Assembly: GCF_024609245.1 (NCBI RefSeq)
Contig: NZ_JANJYH010000010.1
Span: 57,481-121,480 of the forward strand
Reading direction: 5' to 3'
Source of the DNA: Haloarchaeobius sp. FL176
GTDB lineage: Archaea; Halobacteriota; Halobacteria; Halobacteriales; Natrialbaceae
DNA: 64,000 nucleotides
Numbering within the stretch: the stretch's first letter is position 1; every line of letters begins with the position of its first letter. The position numbers and the translations under genes are program-made. This document shows positions 22,187 to 30,305 of the stretch, in pieces. The notes below the pieces were generated by a model. The model saw nothing but the letters and a program-made list of their open reading frames with translations. It was not told the DNA's origin and did no database searches.

Positions 22187-24463
22187 ATGGGAACGACACA
22201 CGACCAATTCAACGTCGGGGGGATGTCCTGCTCGTTCTGTGCCGAGAGCATCAAGAAGGCCTACAGTCGAACCGACGGCGTTGAGGACGTCGACGTGAGT
22301 CTCGCCCACGAGGAAGTTCTCGTCGAATACGACGACGACCTGCTGAGCGAGGTCGAGGTAAAGGACACGCTCCGAGACCTCGGGTACACCATCCGCGACC
22401 CTGACAAAGCGAAGCGGTACGAGCAACAGCAGGCCGAACTCTCCGACGGCAAGCGTCGCCTCCTCATCGCCGGTGGCGCATCCATCGTTATCGCTGCCCT
22501 GATGGGATGGATGATTTTCGTGATGGGGCGCTTCGAGTCAACATCTCTCGGGATGGATCTGGTGACTCTGGGGCTGGCACTCGGGACGATGTTCGGGCCC
22601 GGCCGCTATATCAAAGAGAAAGCCTTCCAGAGCGTGCGCCGGGGTATCTTCAACCAGCACGTCCTCCTGGAAGCGGGCGCGTTCGCCGGACTCGTGGGTG
22701 GACTGCTTGGCCTGTTCGTCTTCCCGAGCTTCCCGACCGTTCACTTCTTCGCCGTCTCCGTGTTCATCACCACCTATCACATCCTTTCGGAGTACACCAG
22801 CCTCATCGTCCGCACGCGAGCTTCCCGAGCCGTCCAAGGCCTTCTCGACCTCCAGCCCGACACGGCACGCCGCGTCAGTGATGACGGTGATGTCGAGGAG
22901 GTCCCTGTCGACGACCTCGACGTTGGCAATCGCGTCCGCGTCAAGCCCGGCGAAAACATCCCCGTCGACGGCACGGTCGTCGAGGGCGAATCGATGGTCG
23001 ACGAGTCGGTCGCTACCGGCGAGTCCATTCCCGAAGAGAAGGCCGCCGGCGACGCGGTGATCGGTGGCAGCGTCAACGAGACCGGGACGCTGCTCATCGA
23101 AGTAACTGCAACCGGGGAGGACGCGTTCCTAAACCAGGTCGCCCGCGAGATCGAGGAGGCGCGGGCGATGAAGCCCGGCATCATCCAGCTCGCCGACCGC
23201 GTGCTCAAGTATTTCGTCCCCGGCGTCTTGACGATCGCCGCGCTCTCGTTCCTCTTTTGGGTGGTCGCACCACTCGCGTGGGGGGCAGCCCCCAACGTCC
23301 AGCGCGGGGCGTTCGCAGCCTTGGCGGTTCTCGTCCTCGGCTATCCGTGTGCGCTTGGGATGGCGACACCGCTCGCCCTAATTCGGGGTGGCGGGAAGGC
23401 GGCGAACCGCGGCATCCTGATGCGCTCCGGTGACGCCTTCCAGATATTTCCCGACGTCGACCACATCGTGTTGGACAAGACCGGCACCATCACCGTCGGC
23501 GAACCCGCCGTCAGTGAAGTCGTCGCGTTCGGTGCCGACGAGGTGGATGTACTCACGACTGCGGCTAGCGCGGAGGCCTTCTCTGAACACCCGCTCGCAG
23601 ATGCGATCCTCGAGTTCGCCGACGAGCAAGATGTCGAGTACGCTGACCCCGATGATTTCGACTCCGTGACCGGCAAGGGCGTCCGGGCAACCGTGGCCAG
23701 CGACGACGTGCTGGTCGGGAAACCGGGATGGCTCAGCGACGAGGGGATCGACCTGTCGAAGGGGAGCGACGACATCGAGCGACTTCAGGGCCACGGCCTC
23801 ACCGTTGCCGGAGTTGTTCGTGACGGTGACCTACTCGGTCTGATCGGTATCGGTGACGAGGTCAAGAGCGACGCCGCTGCGACCATCCAACGGATGCGAG
23901 ACGCCGGCATCACGCCCGTGATGATCACTGGAGACAACGAGCGCACCGCAGACGCGGTCGCCGAGGAGGTCAGTATCGACCGCGTCATGGCCGACGTGCT
24001 GCCCGACGAGAAACGCGAAGAGATCGGTCGCCTGCAGGACGAGGGTCACCGCGTAGCGATGGTCGGCGACGGCATCAACGACGCTCCCGCACTCACGCAG
24101 GCCGACATCGGGATCGCCATCGGCGCCGGGACCGACATCGCCATCGAATCGGCGGACATCGTCCTGATGGGCGACCGGCTTGGTGGCGTGATGGACGCCT
24201 ACGAGATCGGGAACGAGAGCTACCGGAAGACCCGTCAGAACCTCGCGACGGCCTTCGCGTTCAACGGGGTCGGTGTCGCCGCCGCGACCACGGGGCTCGT
24301 TCACCCGGTGTTCGCGATGCTCGCGATGGTGCTGTCCGTCTCGGCCGTCCTCGCCAACAGCTTCGCTGGTCAGCTCCTCTCCGGCGAGGGTGTCAACACC
24401 GAGTTCGCCCTCGACGACCGCACCGACGGCGAGCGTGGAGACGGCCGAGTGACAGCCGATTAA
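22187..24463 (+). CDS. Copper-type heavy-metal P-type ATPase with YPC instead of CPC
   Basis: 758 residues. N-terminal HMA domain (GGMSCSFCAESIKKAY); actuator TGES; transmembrane metal motif GYPCALGMATPLALI, where the usual CPC is YPC (Y386-P387-C388); phosphorylation site DKTGTITVGEP (D430); GDGINDAPAL. The late helices read NLATAFAFNGVGVAA and MVLSVSAVLANSF, close to but not the same as the YN and MxxSS signatures of Cu+ pumps. Overall shape is CopA-like, but three metal-ligand positions differ, so the ion is uncertain. Neighbours are an ArsR-type regulator and a CopZ-like chaperone, which overlaps its stop by 4 bp on the other strand. Confidence 0.88.
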   Translation: MGTTHDQFNVGGMSCSFCAESIKKAYSRTDGVEDVDVSLAHEEVLVEYDDDLLSEVEVKDTLRDLGYTIRDPDKAKRYEQQQAELSDGKRRLLIAGGASIVIAALMGWMIFVMGRFESTSLGMDLVTLGLALGTMFGPGRYIKEKAFQSVRRGIFNQHVLLEAGAFAGLVGGLLGLFVFPSFPTVHFFAVSVFITTYHILSEYTSLIVRTRASRAVQGLLDLQPDTARRVSDDGDVEEVPVDDLDVGNRVRVKPGENIPVDGTVVEGESMVDESVATGESIPEEKAAGDAVIGGSVNETGTLLIEVTATGEDAFLNQVAREIEEARAMKPGIIQLADRVLKYFVPGVLTIAALSFLFWVVAPLAWGAAPNVQRGAFAALAVLVLGYPCALGMATPLALIRGGGKAANRGILMRSGDAFQIFPDVDHIVLDKTGTITVGEPAVSEVVAFGADEVDVLTTAASAEAFSEHPLADAILEFADEQDVEYADPDDFDSVTGKGVRATVASDDVLVGKPGWLSDEGIDLSKGSDDIERLQGHGLTVAGVVRDGDLLGLIGIGDEVKSDAAATIQRMRDAGITPVMITGDNERTADAVAEEVSIDRVMADVLPDEKREEIGRLQDEGHRVAMVGDGINDAPALTQADIGIAIGAGTDIAIESADIVLMGDRLGGVMDAYEIGNESYRKTRQNLATAFAFNGVGVAAATTGLVHPVFAMLAMVLSVSAVLANSFAGQLLSGEGVNTEFALDDRTDGERGDGRVTAD

Positions 24464-24666
24464 GCCACTACGTCGTAGCCAGCTTGTTCGATTGCCGCGT
24501 TCACGTCGTCGTCTGAGACTCCATCCTCGAGGACCACGTCGACCGTGTCAGCTTCGTGGTCGGCCTCGATCCGATTCACATCATCGAGGTTTCGCAGGGC
24601 GGTCTCCACGTTCTGTTCGCACCCGTTGCAGGACATCCCGGTGACTGAGATCGTCTTTCGCTCCAT
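24460..24666 (-). CDS. HMA-domain metallochaperone, CopZ-like
   Basis: 68 residues, a single HMA domain with the metal site TGMSCNGCEQNVETAL (C-x-x-C). Delivers copper to P1B ATPases or regulators in known cases. The start MERKTISVTGMSCNG fits the family; upstream in-frame codons are not chaperone-like. On the minus strand its gene is convergent with the YPC ATPase. Its HMA is closer to the classical GMxCxxC pattern than that of the ATPase (CSFC). Confidence 0.9.
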   Translation of the reverse strand: MERKTISVTGMSCNGCEQNVETALRNLDDVNRIEADHEADTVDVVLEDGVSDDDVNAAIEQAGYDVVA

Positions 24667-24758
24667 GCGGGCCTGTAAACACTCGCGGGGAATGACCATT
24701 ACGGTAACCGTTGTATCGGTTTCATCTCTATTAGAGGTGGACATTATCGTCCGGAGAG

Positions 24759-24789
24759 TTGTTTGTGTCGGCCCCAAAGGGGTGGAGGC
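24759..24789 (+). promoter_or_regulatory. T-tract plus hairpin leader, copy 9
   Basis: TTGTTTGTGTCG then GCCCC (24771-24775), AAA loop, GGGG (24779-24782), TGGAGGC. Ends 8 nt before the ATG at 24798. Confidence 0.7.
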
Positions 24790-24797
24790 TCTTTGAG

Positions 24798-25013
24798 ATG
24801 GGAACCACTGACGACGAAGAGAGCGACGAATTCCCTCCAGAGAAGCGTCTGGAAGCACCGAACACGGGCCTGATCAAGGCAGGGATCGCGACGATTCCCG
24901 ATATGGAAACCTTGCAAGAGTGTGTAGCCTACGAGAACGCCCACCAAAATCGAACGCAGATTCTGCGCCGGCTCAAGTGGAAAGCTGAAGAGTTGCGTGA
25001 GGACGAAGGGTAA
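24798..25013 (+). CDS. Small haloarchaeal plasmid protein (71 aa)
   Basis: MGTTDDEESDEFPPEKRLEA start, then a helical part (DMETLQECVAYENAHQNRTQ, ILRRLKWKAEELRED). The residues PNTGLIKAGIATIPDMETLQ are reminiscent of small haloarchaeal DUFs but no name can be given. The ATG at 24759 would run through the hairpin leader and is rejected. It carries the common leader and precedes a boundary repeat. Confidence 0.7.
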   Translation: MGTTDDEESDEFPPEKRLEAPNTGLIKAGIATIPDMETLQECVAYENAHQNRTQILRRLKWKAEELREDEG

Positions 25014-25022
25014 GCGCTGTCC

Positions 25023-25064
25023 TTAACCAACACACTCCGCGTGAGTTTCCCTATTGTTGGTTAA
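25023..25064. repeat. TTAACCAAC/GTTGGTTAA inverted repeat, copy 3
   Basis: Arms 25023-25031 and 25056-25064, 24-bp spacer. Marks the start of the DUF6610-ArdC block. Confidence 0.9.
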
Positions 25065-25078
25065 TATGCTGTGCCGCG

Positions 25079-25110
25079 GTTTTTCGGGCCCCTGAATGGG
25101 CGCGGGGCGA
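25079..25110 (+). promoter_or_regulatory. T-tract plus hairpin leader, copy 10
   Basis: GTTTTTCGGGCCCCTGAATGGGCGCGGGGCGA; CCCC at 25089-25092 and GGGG at 25104-25107. Start codon at 25137. Confidence 0.75.
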
Positions 25111-25136
25111 CCAACAGCCGCCTCGCGAGTTCCGTT

Positions 25137-26138
25137 ATGTCCCTCGGTTTGAGTCCAGACTCCAGCACGGCTAGCGACATCGCTGTCGCCAGACAAGCGG
25201 ACCATGTGGCGTTCCTCCATCGAGCCCCATTCGTCGCCGATTCTCTCGCCCTCGGATTTCTCCCCGGGTTTCGGGAAGACTGTGGGTACCAGACGGACCA
25301 GTACCTGAACCTCGAGATTCCTGTCGGGATGCTCGACAACGATTTTCGGGATCCCGATCTGGAGCGGTTCGTCGACCGCTTTTTCGAGTACGAACCACGT
25401 GTCGGGGTCATCGGGGACGTCGACGAAATCGACGACGTCGACGCCCACGTCGCTGCTGCTCGTGAAATCCAAGCGAGCTACCCCGAAGCTGAGCTCATCG
25501 TCGTTCCGAAGTCGCGGGCGGTGATCGACGCGATACCTGAGAACCTCGTCCTCGGGTATTCACGGGGATACGCCGACCGCCTGGCCCACGATTTCTCCGA
25601 TCCAGCCGATTGGAGAGGGCGGCGCGTCCACATTCTCGGCGGGAGTCCGCCCAAGCAGCTCGACGCTATTCGACAGTTGACCCGACCGACACTCACTGAC
25701 GAGCCACCGGCCGATATCGTCGGCGTCGACTGGAACGGGCTGCATCGCGGCGCACAGTTCGGTGAGTTCTGGACGGCCGACGGCTGGGACGACAGCGGTC
25801 GCGACGCCGACCACGTCACCGTCCGAAAGACGGTGCGCCACAGCCTCGCTCGGGTCCGTGAGTTCTGGAGGGCGCACGGAATCTGGCCCGAAACGACACC
25901 GCAAGACGAGGGGCTCAACGTCGAGTACGAGGGACCGAGCCCTGCCGATCTCGAGGACGCCGCCTGTACCGAGTGCGGGACGAACGTCTGGCGAACCCGC
26001 CGCGGCCCGTACGTCGCCGAGTACGATACCGGCGCAATCTGTGGATACTGCAGCTACGAGTGCTACTTCAGCCACCGTCATCGGAACAATCTAGAGGAAA
26101 TCGCCGGCGATCAGAGCGTCTACCTCCCGCCGGCGTGA
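25137..26138 (+). CDS. DUF6610-family protein, possible TGT-like barrel
   Basis: 333 residues. I recognise the haloarchaeal DUF6610 family by ARQADHVAFLHRAPFVADSL and NLEIPVGMLDNDFRDPDLER. The core (VGVIGDVDEIDDVDAH, AELIVVPKSRAVIDAIPENL, VLGYSRGYAD, RRVHILGGSPPKQLDAI) has a repeated beta-alpha layout ending in a glycine-rich HILGGSP turn, which resembles tRNA-guanine transglycosylase and its DNA-acting relative DpdA. That link is my inference. The C-terminus adds a zinc site (CTECG ... CGYCSYEC). It is the first gene of a block with its own hairpin leaders that ends in an ArdC gene. Confidence 0.75.
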   Translation: MSLGLSPDSSTASDIAVARQADHVAFLHRAPFVADSLALGFLPGFREDCGYQTDQYLNLEIPVGMLDNDFRDPDLERFVDRFFEYEPRVGVIGDVDEIDDVDAHVAAAREIQASYPEAELIVVPKSRAVIDAIPENLVLGYSRGYADRLAHDFSDPADWRGRRVHILGGSPPKQLDAIRQLTRPTLTDEPPADIVGVDWNGLHRGAQFGEFWTADGWDDSGRDADHVTVRKTVRHSLARVREFWRAHGIWPETTPQDEGLNVEYEGPSPADLEDAACTECGTNVWRTRRGPYVAEYDTGAICGYCSYECYFSHRHRNNLEEIAGDQSVYLPPA

Positions 26139-26149
26139 CTTCGCGACCT

Positions 26150-26180
26150 GTTTTTCGTGCCCCCAGAGAGGGCGAGGGCT
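26150..26180 (+). promoter_or_regulatory. T-tract plus hairpin leader, copy 11
   Basis: GTTTTTCGTGCCCCCAGAGA then GGGCGAGGGC. Lies 11 nt after the upstream stop; start codon GTG at 26210. Confidence 0.7.
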
Positions 26181-26209
26181 CCTTCGAAAGCTCTCAGAGG
26201 TGACTTCCA

Positions 26210-26557
26210 GTGAGTCAACAACAGAGTCCCGACAACGTCTCGGTCGACGATATTCCCGTCGATATCGACAACACGCAATCAGCGGAGGTCGATCCAGCCG
26301 ACGTCCCCGACGAAATCGAATCCATCACCCGTGGGCTCGCCGGTGAGCAGCCGCCGACGAATCCCATAGTGGTTCTCAAGGCGGCCCGGTGGTGGTACAT
26401 TCACGGCAAGGGCGGCACGGATCCCGCCTTCCAGTGGGCCATCGAGTGGGCGCGTCATCTTGCGACCGACACGCCCAGTGACGTCGAGCAGTTCGACGAG
26501 TTCCTCGAGTACCTCGTTACGGTCGGCTTTGCAGACGAACGTCACGAGCTCCGCTAA
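26210..26557 (+). CDS. Conserved haloarchaeal plasmid protein (115 aa)
   Basis: GTG start (SQQQSPDNVSVDDIPVDID). Acidic disordered N-terminus, then a helical domain with PTNPIVVLKAARWWYIHGKG and TDPAFQWAIEWARHLATDTP. No catalytic residues evident and no family recognised. The position between DUF6610 and ArdC, each gene behind the same leader type, suggests a common regulon. The next gene starts 87 bp downstream. Confidence 0.7.
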   Translation: MSQQQSPDNVSVDDIPVDIDNTQSAEVDPADVPDEIESITRGLAGEQPPTNPIVVLKAARWWYIHGKGGTDPAFQWAIEWARHLATDTPSDVEQFDEFLEYLVTVGFADERHELR

Positions 26558-26567
26558 CCGACAGAGC

Positions 26568-26602
26568 GGTTTTTTGGACGCCCCTGAAGGGTGCGGTGCG
26601 GT
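26568..26602 (+). promoter_or_regulatory. T-tract plus hairpin leader, copy 12
   Basis: CGGTTTTTTGGACGCCCCTG, AAGGGTGCGGTGCGG. The T6 run 11 nt after the previous stop could itself end transcription, as T tracts do in archaea. Start codon at 26645. Confidence 0.7.
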
Positions 26603-26644
26603 CTGAACAGACGCAGTCGCCGTGAATTCGATTCGGTGATCACG

Positions 26645-27574
26645 ATGTCTACGACCAGAGACTCGTCGGTCTCCTTCGACCAGACCGACACGCGATCAGA
26701 CGAGATGAACAGTACCATCGAACAGTGGATCGACGACCTTGTCGCCGGCGTCGACGACGCGCAGGCCAGCGAAGAGTTCCAAGAGTGGCTCGATGTCCAG
26801 AGTCGTTTCCACGACTACTCCTACCGGAACACGCTCCTCATCAAGCGACAGTGTCCCGAGGCGAGCCGGGTGGCTGGCTACCGGACGTGGCAGGAGGAGT
26901 TCGACCGCCACGTCAAGGAGGGTGAGTCGGCCATCTGGATCTGGGCGCCGATCATCACCAAGCAGTGCCCGGAATGCGAGAACTCGCCGAGCTACCACGA
27001 GGACAGTGACTGTGAGTACGACGAGACGCCGCCCGAGGAGTGGTCGAAAGGACTGGTTGGATTCAAACCAACGGCAGTCTTCGATGTGTCTCAAACCGAG
27101 GGCGAACCGCTCCCCGAGCTGGAAACCGAGGCAGCTGGTGACGCCGACGACCTGGTGCCAGCGCTCCTTGATGCAGCAGCTACGCTCGATATCGACGTCC
27201 GTGTCGTCGACGCTGCCGAGTGGGAGCATGGCGACGCGAAAGGCGTCTGCAAACACCGGACTCTCCACGGATGCCAACCCGTCGTCGAAGCGAAAGCCCG
27301 CTCAAATCAGGCCGATCTCGCCGTGACGTTGATTCACGAGTACGCCCACGCACTGCTCCATTTCGATGTCGACGACGAACCCGAGCGTGCAAAACGCGAG
27401 GTCGAAGCCGAAGCCGTTGCGTACATCGTCGGGCGGTATTTCAACCTAGATACGAGCGGATCAGCGTTCTATCTTGCCGCGTGGCAGGACGACGATGCGG
27501 AGAGCATTCAGGAGCGACTCGGCCGGATCAGTTCGACCGCGCAGGAGGTCATCGGGACAGTTGTAGACGGCTGA
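26645..27574 (+). CDS. ArdC-like antirestriction protein with zinc-protease domain, copy 1
   Basis: 309 residues. N-terminal ArdC-like domain (EEFQEWLDVQSRFHDYSYRN, TLLIKRQCPEA, GESAIWIWAPI), interrupted by a Cys/His insert (CPECENSPSYHEDSDCEYDE) that may bind zinc, and a C-terminal M78/ImmA-type metallopeptidase motif HEYAHALLHF (His 231, Glu 232, His 235). ArdC proteins of conjugative plasmids bind single-stranded DNA and shield incoming DNA from restriction; the peptidase part is usual in the family. The start at 26645 excludes the leader. It is very similar to the gene at 57079, as EWLDVQS, HDYSYRNTLLIKRQCPEA and GLVGFKP are shared. Confidence 0.85.
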   Translation: MSTTRDSSVSFDQTDTRSDEMNSTIEQWIDDLVAGVDDAQASEEFQEWLDVQSRFHDYSYRNTLLIKRQCPEASRVAGYRTWQEEFDRHVKEGESAIWIWAPIITKQCPECENSPSYHEDSDCEYDETPPEEWSKGLVGFKPTAVFDVSQTEGEPLPELETEAAGDADDLVPALLDAAATLDIDVRVVDAAEWEHGDAKGVCKHRTLHGCQPVVEAKARSNQADLAVTLIHEYAHALLHFDVDDEPERAKREVEAEAVAYIVGRYFNLDTSGSAFYLAAWQDDDAESIQERLGRISSTAQEVIGTVVDG

Positions 27575-27592
27575 ACACCTCCTTCCCGGCTG

Positions 27593-27633
27593 TTAACCAA
27601 CGCCGGAGGGTACTATCCCACTCTGTTGGTTAA
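27593..27633. repeat. TTAACCAAC/GTTGGTTAA inverted repeat, copy 4
   Basis: Arms 27593-27601 and 27625-27633, 23-bp spacer. Lies between two convergent genes, so it cannot be a promoter for either. Confidence 0.9.
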
Positions 27634-27698
27634 TTCGTTCGGCGTCCGACCCTGCGTGTTTCGATCGGTCTCAAGACATACCCCACCGGCAGTCGATG

Positions 27699-28394
27699 TT
27701 ATAGTTCAGAATCGATTCGGCGCTGCTGGTCACGAAGGAACTCAACGACGGCATCGATATCCTGTTCGGGAACCGTTTGCTGTTCGAAGACCCCTTTGAA
27801 CGCGTCCGCAAAATCTTCCGACGTGAGCCGGTCGAGAACAGTCTCGATGCGACCAGCGAGCTTCTTGGACACCCCGCGATGAAGATGGGTCGCGATCCGG
27901 TCGAAATCCGCGTCAGCAGCCAGCACCACCAGATCCCGGGAGTCTGCCTTGCGGCCACTGTGAAGTTTCACGGCAAACAGCAACTCCCGTTCCGGAATCC
28001 TGGCTGTTACCGGGCGCCCGGTTCGCAGTTCCTGGGTGACGGAGTGCTGGGCCAGATAGCGATACGACCATTCAGCTTCCGTCTGGCGACAGCCCAGCGC
28101 GTCCACCATCGCGTCGAACCGAACCGGATTCCCGATGTCTTTCGTGAATCGAATAGTACGGCCCTCGTAGAGCTCGTTTCGCTCGACGTCGGCCGTTTTC
28201 TCGTAGCCGCGGGCGGTGAGAAGGTCGGTGTAGTCGTCGACCGCTTGTGCCGGAATGACGACGTCGACGTCCGTGGTGAAGCGCTGATTGAACGCCGCGA
28301 TCGCCCACCCACCGACGAGCACGTACGGCAGGTCAGCGTCAATGACTGTCTCCAGGGTGTCCAGCAGCTCGTCTTCGCGTTCGCCGAGGCTCAT
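27699..28394 (-). CDS. AbiEii-like nucleotidyltransferase toxin
   Basis: 231 residues. The nucleotidyltransferase core is visible: YVLVGGWAIAAFN followed by TTDVDVVIP (the GG...DxD pattern) and FTKDIGNPVRFDAMVDALG. A Lys-containing LLFAVKLHSGRKADSRDLVV resembles the fourth conserved motif of AbiEii toxins. Such proteins act as toxins in type IV toxin-antitoxin pairs and phage exclusion. Its start overlaps the stop of the upstream helix-turn-helix gene by four bases (ATGA), as usual for AbiE operons. The pair is bracketed by boundary repeats 4 and 5. Confidence 0.8.
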   Translation of the reverse strand: MSLGEREDELLDTLETVIDADLPYVLVGGWAIAAFNQRFTTDVDVVIPAQAVDDYTDLLTARGYEKTADVERNELYEGRTIRFTKDIGNPVRFDAMVDALGCRQTEAEWSYRYLAQHSVTQELRTGRPVTARIPERELLFAVKLHSGRKADSRDLVVLAADADFDRIATHLHRGVSKKLAGRIETVLDRLTSEDFADAFKGVFEQQTVPEQDIDAVVEFLRDQQRRIDSEL

Positions 28395-29065
28395 GCATTG
28401 AGACGCGGATCCTCGTGGGACGCGTCGATATCGCGGTCGTACTCGTCGGCGATCATCTCCAACGCCGGTTCGTAGTTCACCCGGTACTCCAACATGTGCT
28501 CGATTGTCTCATCCAACGGAATGACCGGATTGCCGTCGACCCACTCGCGAGTGATCTCCCCACTCGTCGGGAACAACACGTACGAGACAGTCGCATCGTA
28601 GTCGGTCGCGTCCGGCCGCTCTTCGATCCGGCTCGGAATCCCGAACTCGTCGAAGAACGCCGTCCACCGTTCGACGTCCTGGTCGGCGACCTGGATGAAG
28701 ATCGGATAATCGTCGTGGCCGCGGGCGATCTGATAGCCGCCGTGGGTCCAGACGTAGACGCCGTCGATTTTCGTGTACGCAAAGGGCATCCCGGCGAAGT
28801 GTGGAATGACGTAGCCGTCGTCGATCGAGGGGGGGACAGCGCGAGAAATGGCCGCGACGAGATCGTAGTAGCGATCCCTGACAGCGTACTTCTCGATGTA
28901 GACGCCGTCTTCACGCCGGATGAAGCCTGCGTCCTCCAACCGCTCGATCCAGTCGTAGACCCACGAGTAGGAGCCGTCGATCTTCTGGGCGATTCGCCGG
29001 ATCGAGTCACCCGGCCGGGCCGCGACCATGATCTTCGCCGCGGTCTCGTCGACGTACTCCATCAT
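28391..29065 (-). CDS. AbiEi-like winged-helix antitoxin partner
   Basis: 224 residues. The N-terminus is a winged helix (MMEYVDETAAKIMVAARPGD, SIRRIAQKIDGSYSWVYDWI, ERLEDAGFI) typical of AbiEi-like antitoxins that also repress their own operon. The second half (PSIDDGYVIPHFAGMPFAYT, KIDGVYVWTHGGYQIARG) is an independent alpha/beta domain. The gene is first in the two-gene operon, with an AT-rich promoter region upstream (ttatctttatacagata). A decayed relative of its N-terminus occurs at 33171-33404. Confidence 0.8.
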   Translation of the reverse strand: MMEYVDETAAKIMVAARPGDSIRRIAQKIDGSYSWVYDWIERLEDAGFIRREDGVYIEKYAVRDRYYDLVAAISRAVPPSIDDGYVIPHFAGMPFAYTKIDGVYVWTHGGYQIARGHDDYPIFIQVADQDVERWTAFFDEFGIPSRIEERPDATDYDATVSYVLFPTSGEITREWVDGNPVIPLDETIEHMLEYRVNYEPALEMIADEYDRDIDASHEDPRLNA

Positions 29066-29196
29066 CGTTAGTTATCGGTATCGCATCTAACTGTATTAGT
29101 CTTGTCCCTCATATTCTCTATAGAGTTATCTTTATACAGATATACTATTCTTAGCTCCGGTAGTCCGATCCGGCTCAGCATTCGAGCAGAGAGGGG

Positions 29197-29238
29197 TTAA
29201 CCAACAGAGGATACGATTGATCGGTATTTGTTGGTTAA
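29197..29238. repeat. TTAACCAAC/GTTGGTTAA inverted repeat, copy 5
   Basis: Arms 29197-29205 and 29230-29238, 24-bp spacer. Lies 9 bp from the left end of the IS1595-type element. Confidence 0.9.
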
Positions 29239-29246
29239 GTTTTTCC

Positions 29247-30290
29247 GCTCTTATGTAGAACTGCGGAAAGCCCCGATAACGAGACAGTCAATGACTGACT
29301 CGGTAGTTTCACCAGCTAGGTTGAGTGAGCGAACGATGCCGAAGGTGTGAGCGGCCTGCTCCAAGCCCTGCTTGGACAGGCCGCGGAACTTCCGCAACCA
29401 CGGCTGAATGAGCGAAAACAGACACTCGACCTGGTTAATATGGACGCCGCTGGGCGATACGTATCGCTCTTTGTGGACGACTGTTCGGTGGTCACGCTCC
29501 ATCTCTCGGTAGGCTTGGAGTCCGTCCGTCCAGACCTCTCCCAGCGGCTGGGAGAGGTCTTCAGCCTCCTGAATCACTGGTTCGAGATCACCGCTGTAGT
29601 CGATGCCGAGTTGCCCGCGAATCACACGAAGCGAGTCGCGGCACGCCGCGACGAGCGTCAGCTGATCACCGTGACGCCCTCGCCAGCGTGAGCGTCCAGA
29701 CCGGGACGAGCCGCCGCGAGAACGGCTGTTCCGCGGCGTCTCTTGGCCTTTGTAGCCCGAACAGACCTTCCCTGATTCGTCGACTTGCGTCGGTCCGTCG
29801 ATGGTCTGGGCGAGGAGGCTCCAAACGACGGGGAAGCCGCGCTGAACCGCGGCTTCCACCTCTCGAATTGCCGTGTAAACGGTTCTATAGGCCCGTCCGA
29901 GGAACGGCGCGATCTGGTTGATACTGAGCAATGTGTCCGCGTAGAGCGTGAACGCGAGAAGCACCTCACCGCCGGAGAGGTGCTTCTCGTGAAATGGCGT
30001 GCCGTAGGTGTAAACCGGCTTAAAATTGCAGTCACGGCACCAGATACGGTCGAGTGCATCCCAGGTTACGATGCTCTGGTGGCCGCAGCGTGGACAGGAC
30101 GTATTCTCCCAAAATTCCTTGAGTCGCCGCTCGATGCGGGCATCGAGCGGCTCCGTGTCTATTTCGACGACGCCCAGCTCGATCAGCTGTCGAAACATCC
30201 CGCCGAACGCTGGCTGAGCAGAAACCATATCGCCAAATTAGCGTCGGCTCAGTGTAACTATACGGTCTTTCCGCAGCTTTGCATAAGAGC
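29247..30290. mobile_element. IS1595-family insertion sequence with 24-bp imperfect inverted ends
   Basis: Left end GCTCTTATGTAGAACTGCGG (29247-29266, continuing aaag) and right end, as its reverse complement, GCTCTTATGCAAAGCTGCGG (30267-30290). They match at most positions. No target-site duplication can be seen beside the ends (gtttttcc versus gacacaga), so the element is old or has recombined. It holds one intact transposase gene. Confidence 0.85.
29251..30228 (-). CDS. IS1595-family (ISXO2-like) transposase
   Basis: 325 residues. N-terminal zinc ribbon CPRCGHQSIVTWDALDRIWC followed by CRDC, then a helical DNA-binding part and the ISXO2-type DDE/N catalytic domain: DGPTQVDESGKVCSGYKGQE, GEVWTDGLQAYREMERDHRT, VHINQVECLFSLIQPWLRKF. 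The final segment HINQVE...LIQPWLRKFRG is the third conserved block of the family. Appears intact. Its stop codon lies close to the left terminal repeat. Confidence 0.88.
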   Translation of the reverse strand: MVSAQPAFGGMFRQLIELGVVEIDTEPLDARIERRLKEFWENTSCPRCGHQSIVTWDALDRIWCRDCNFKPVYTYGTPFHEKHLSGGEVLLAFTLYADTLLSINQIAPFLGRAYRTVYTAIREVEAAVQRGFPVVWSLLAQTIDGPTQVDESGKVCSGYKGQETPRNSRSRGGSSRSGRSRWRGRHGDQLTLVAACRDSLRVIRGQLGIDYSGDLEPVIQEAEDLSQPLGEVWTDGLQAYREMERDHRTVVHKERYVSPSGVHINQVECLFSLIQPWLRKFRGLSKQGLEQAAHTFGIVRSLNLAGETTESVIDCLVIGAFRSST

Positions 30291-30305
30291 GACACAGATC
30301 GGCCC

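Noticed and set aside
29247..30290. Target-site duplication around the first IS1595-type element
   Set aside because: The eight bases on either side (gtttttcc and gacacaga) do not match.
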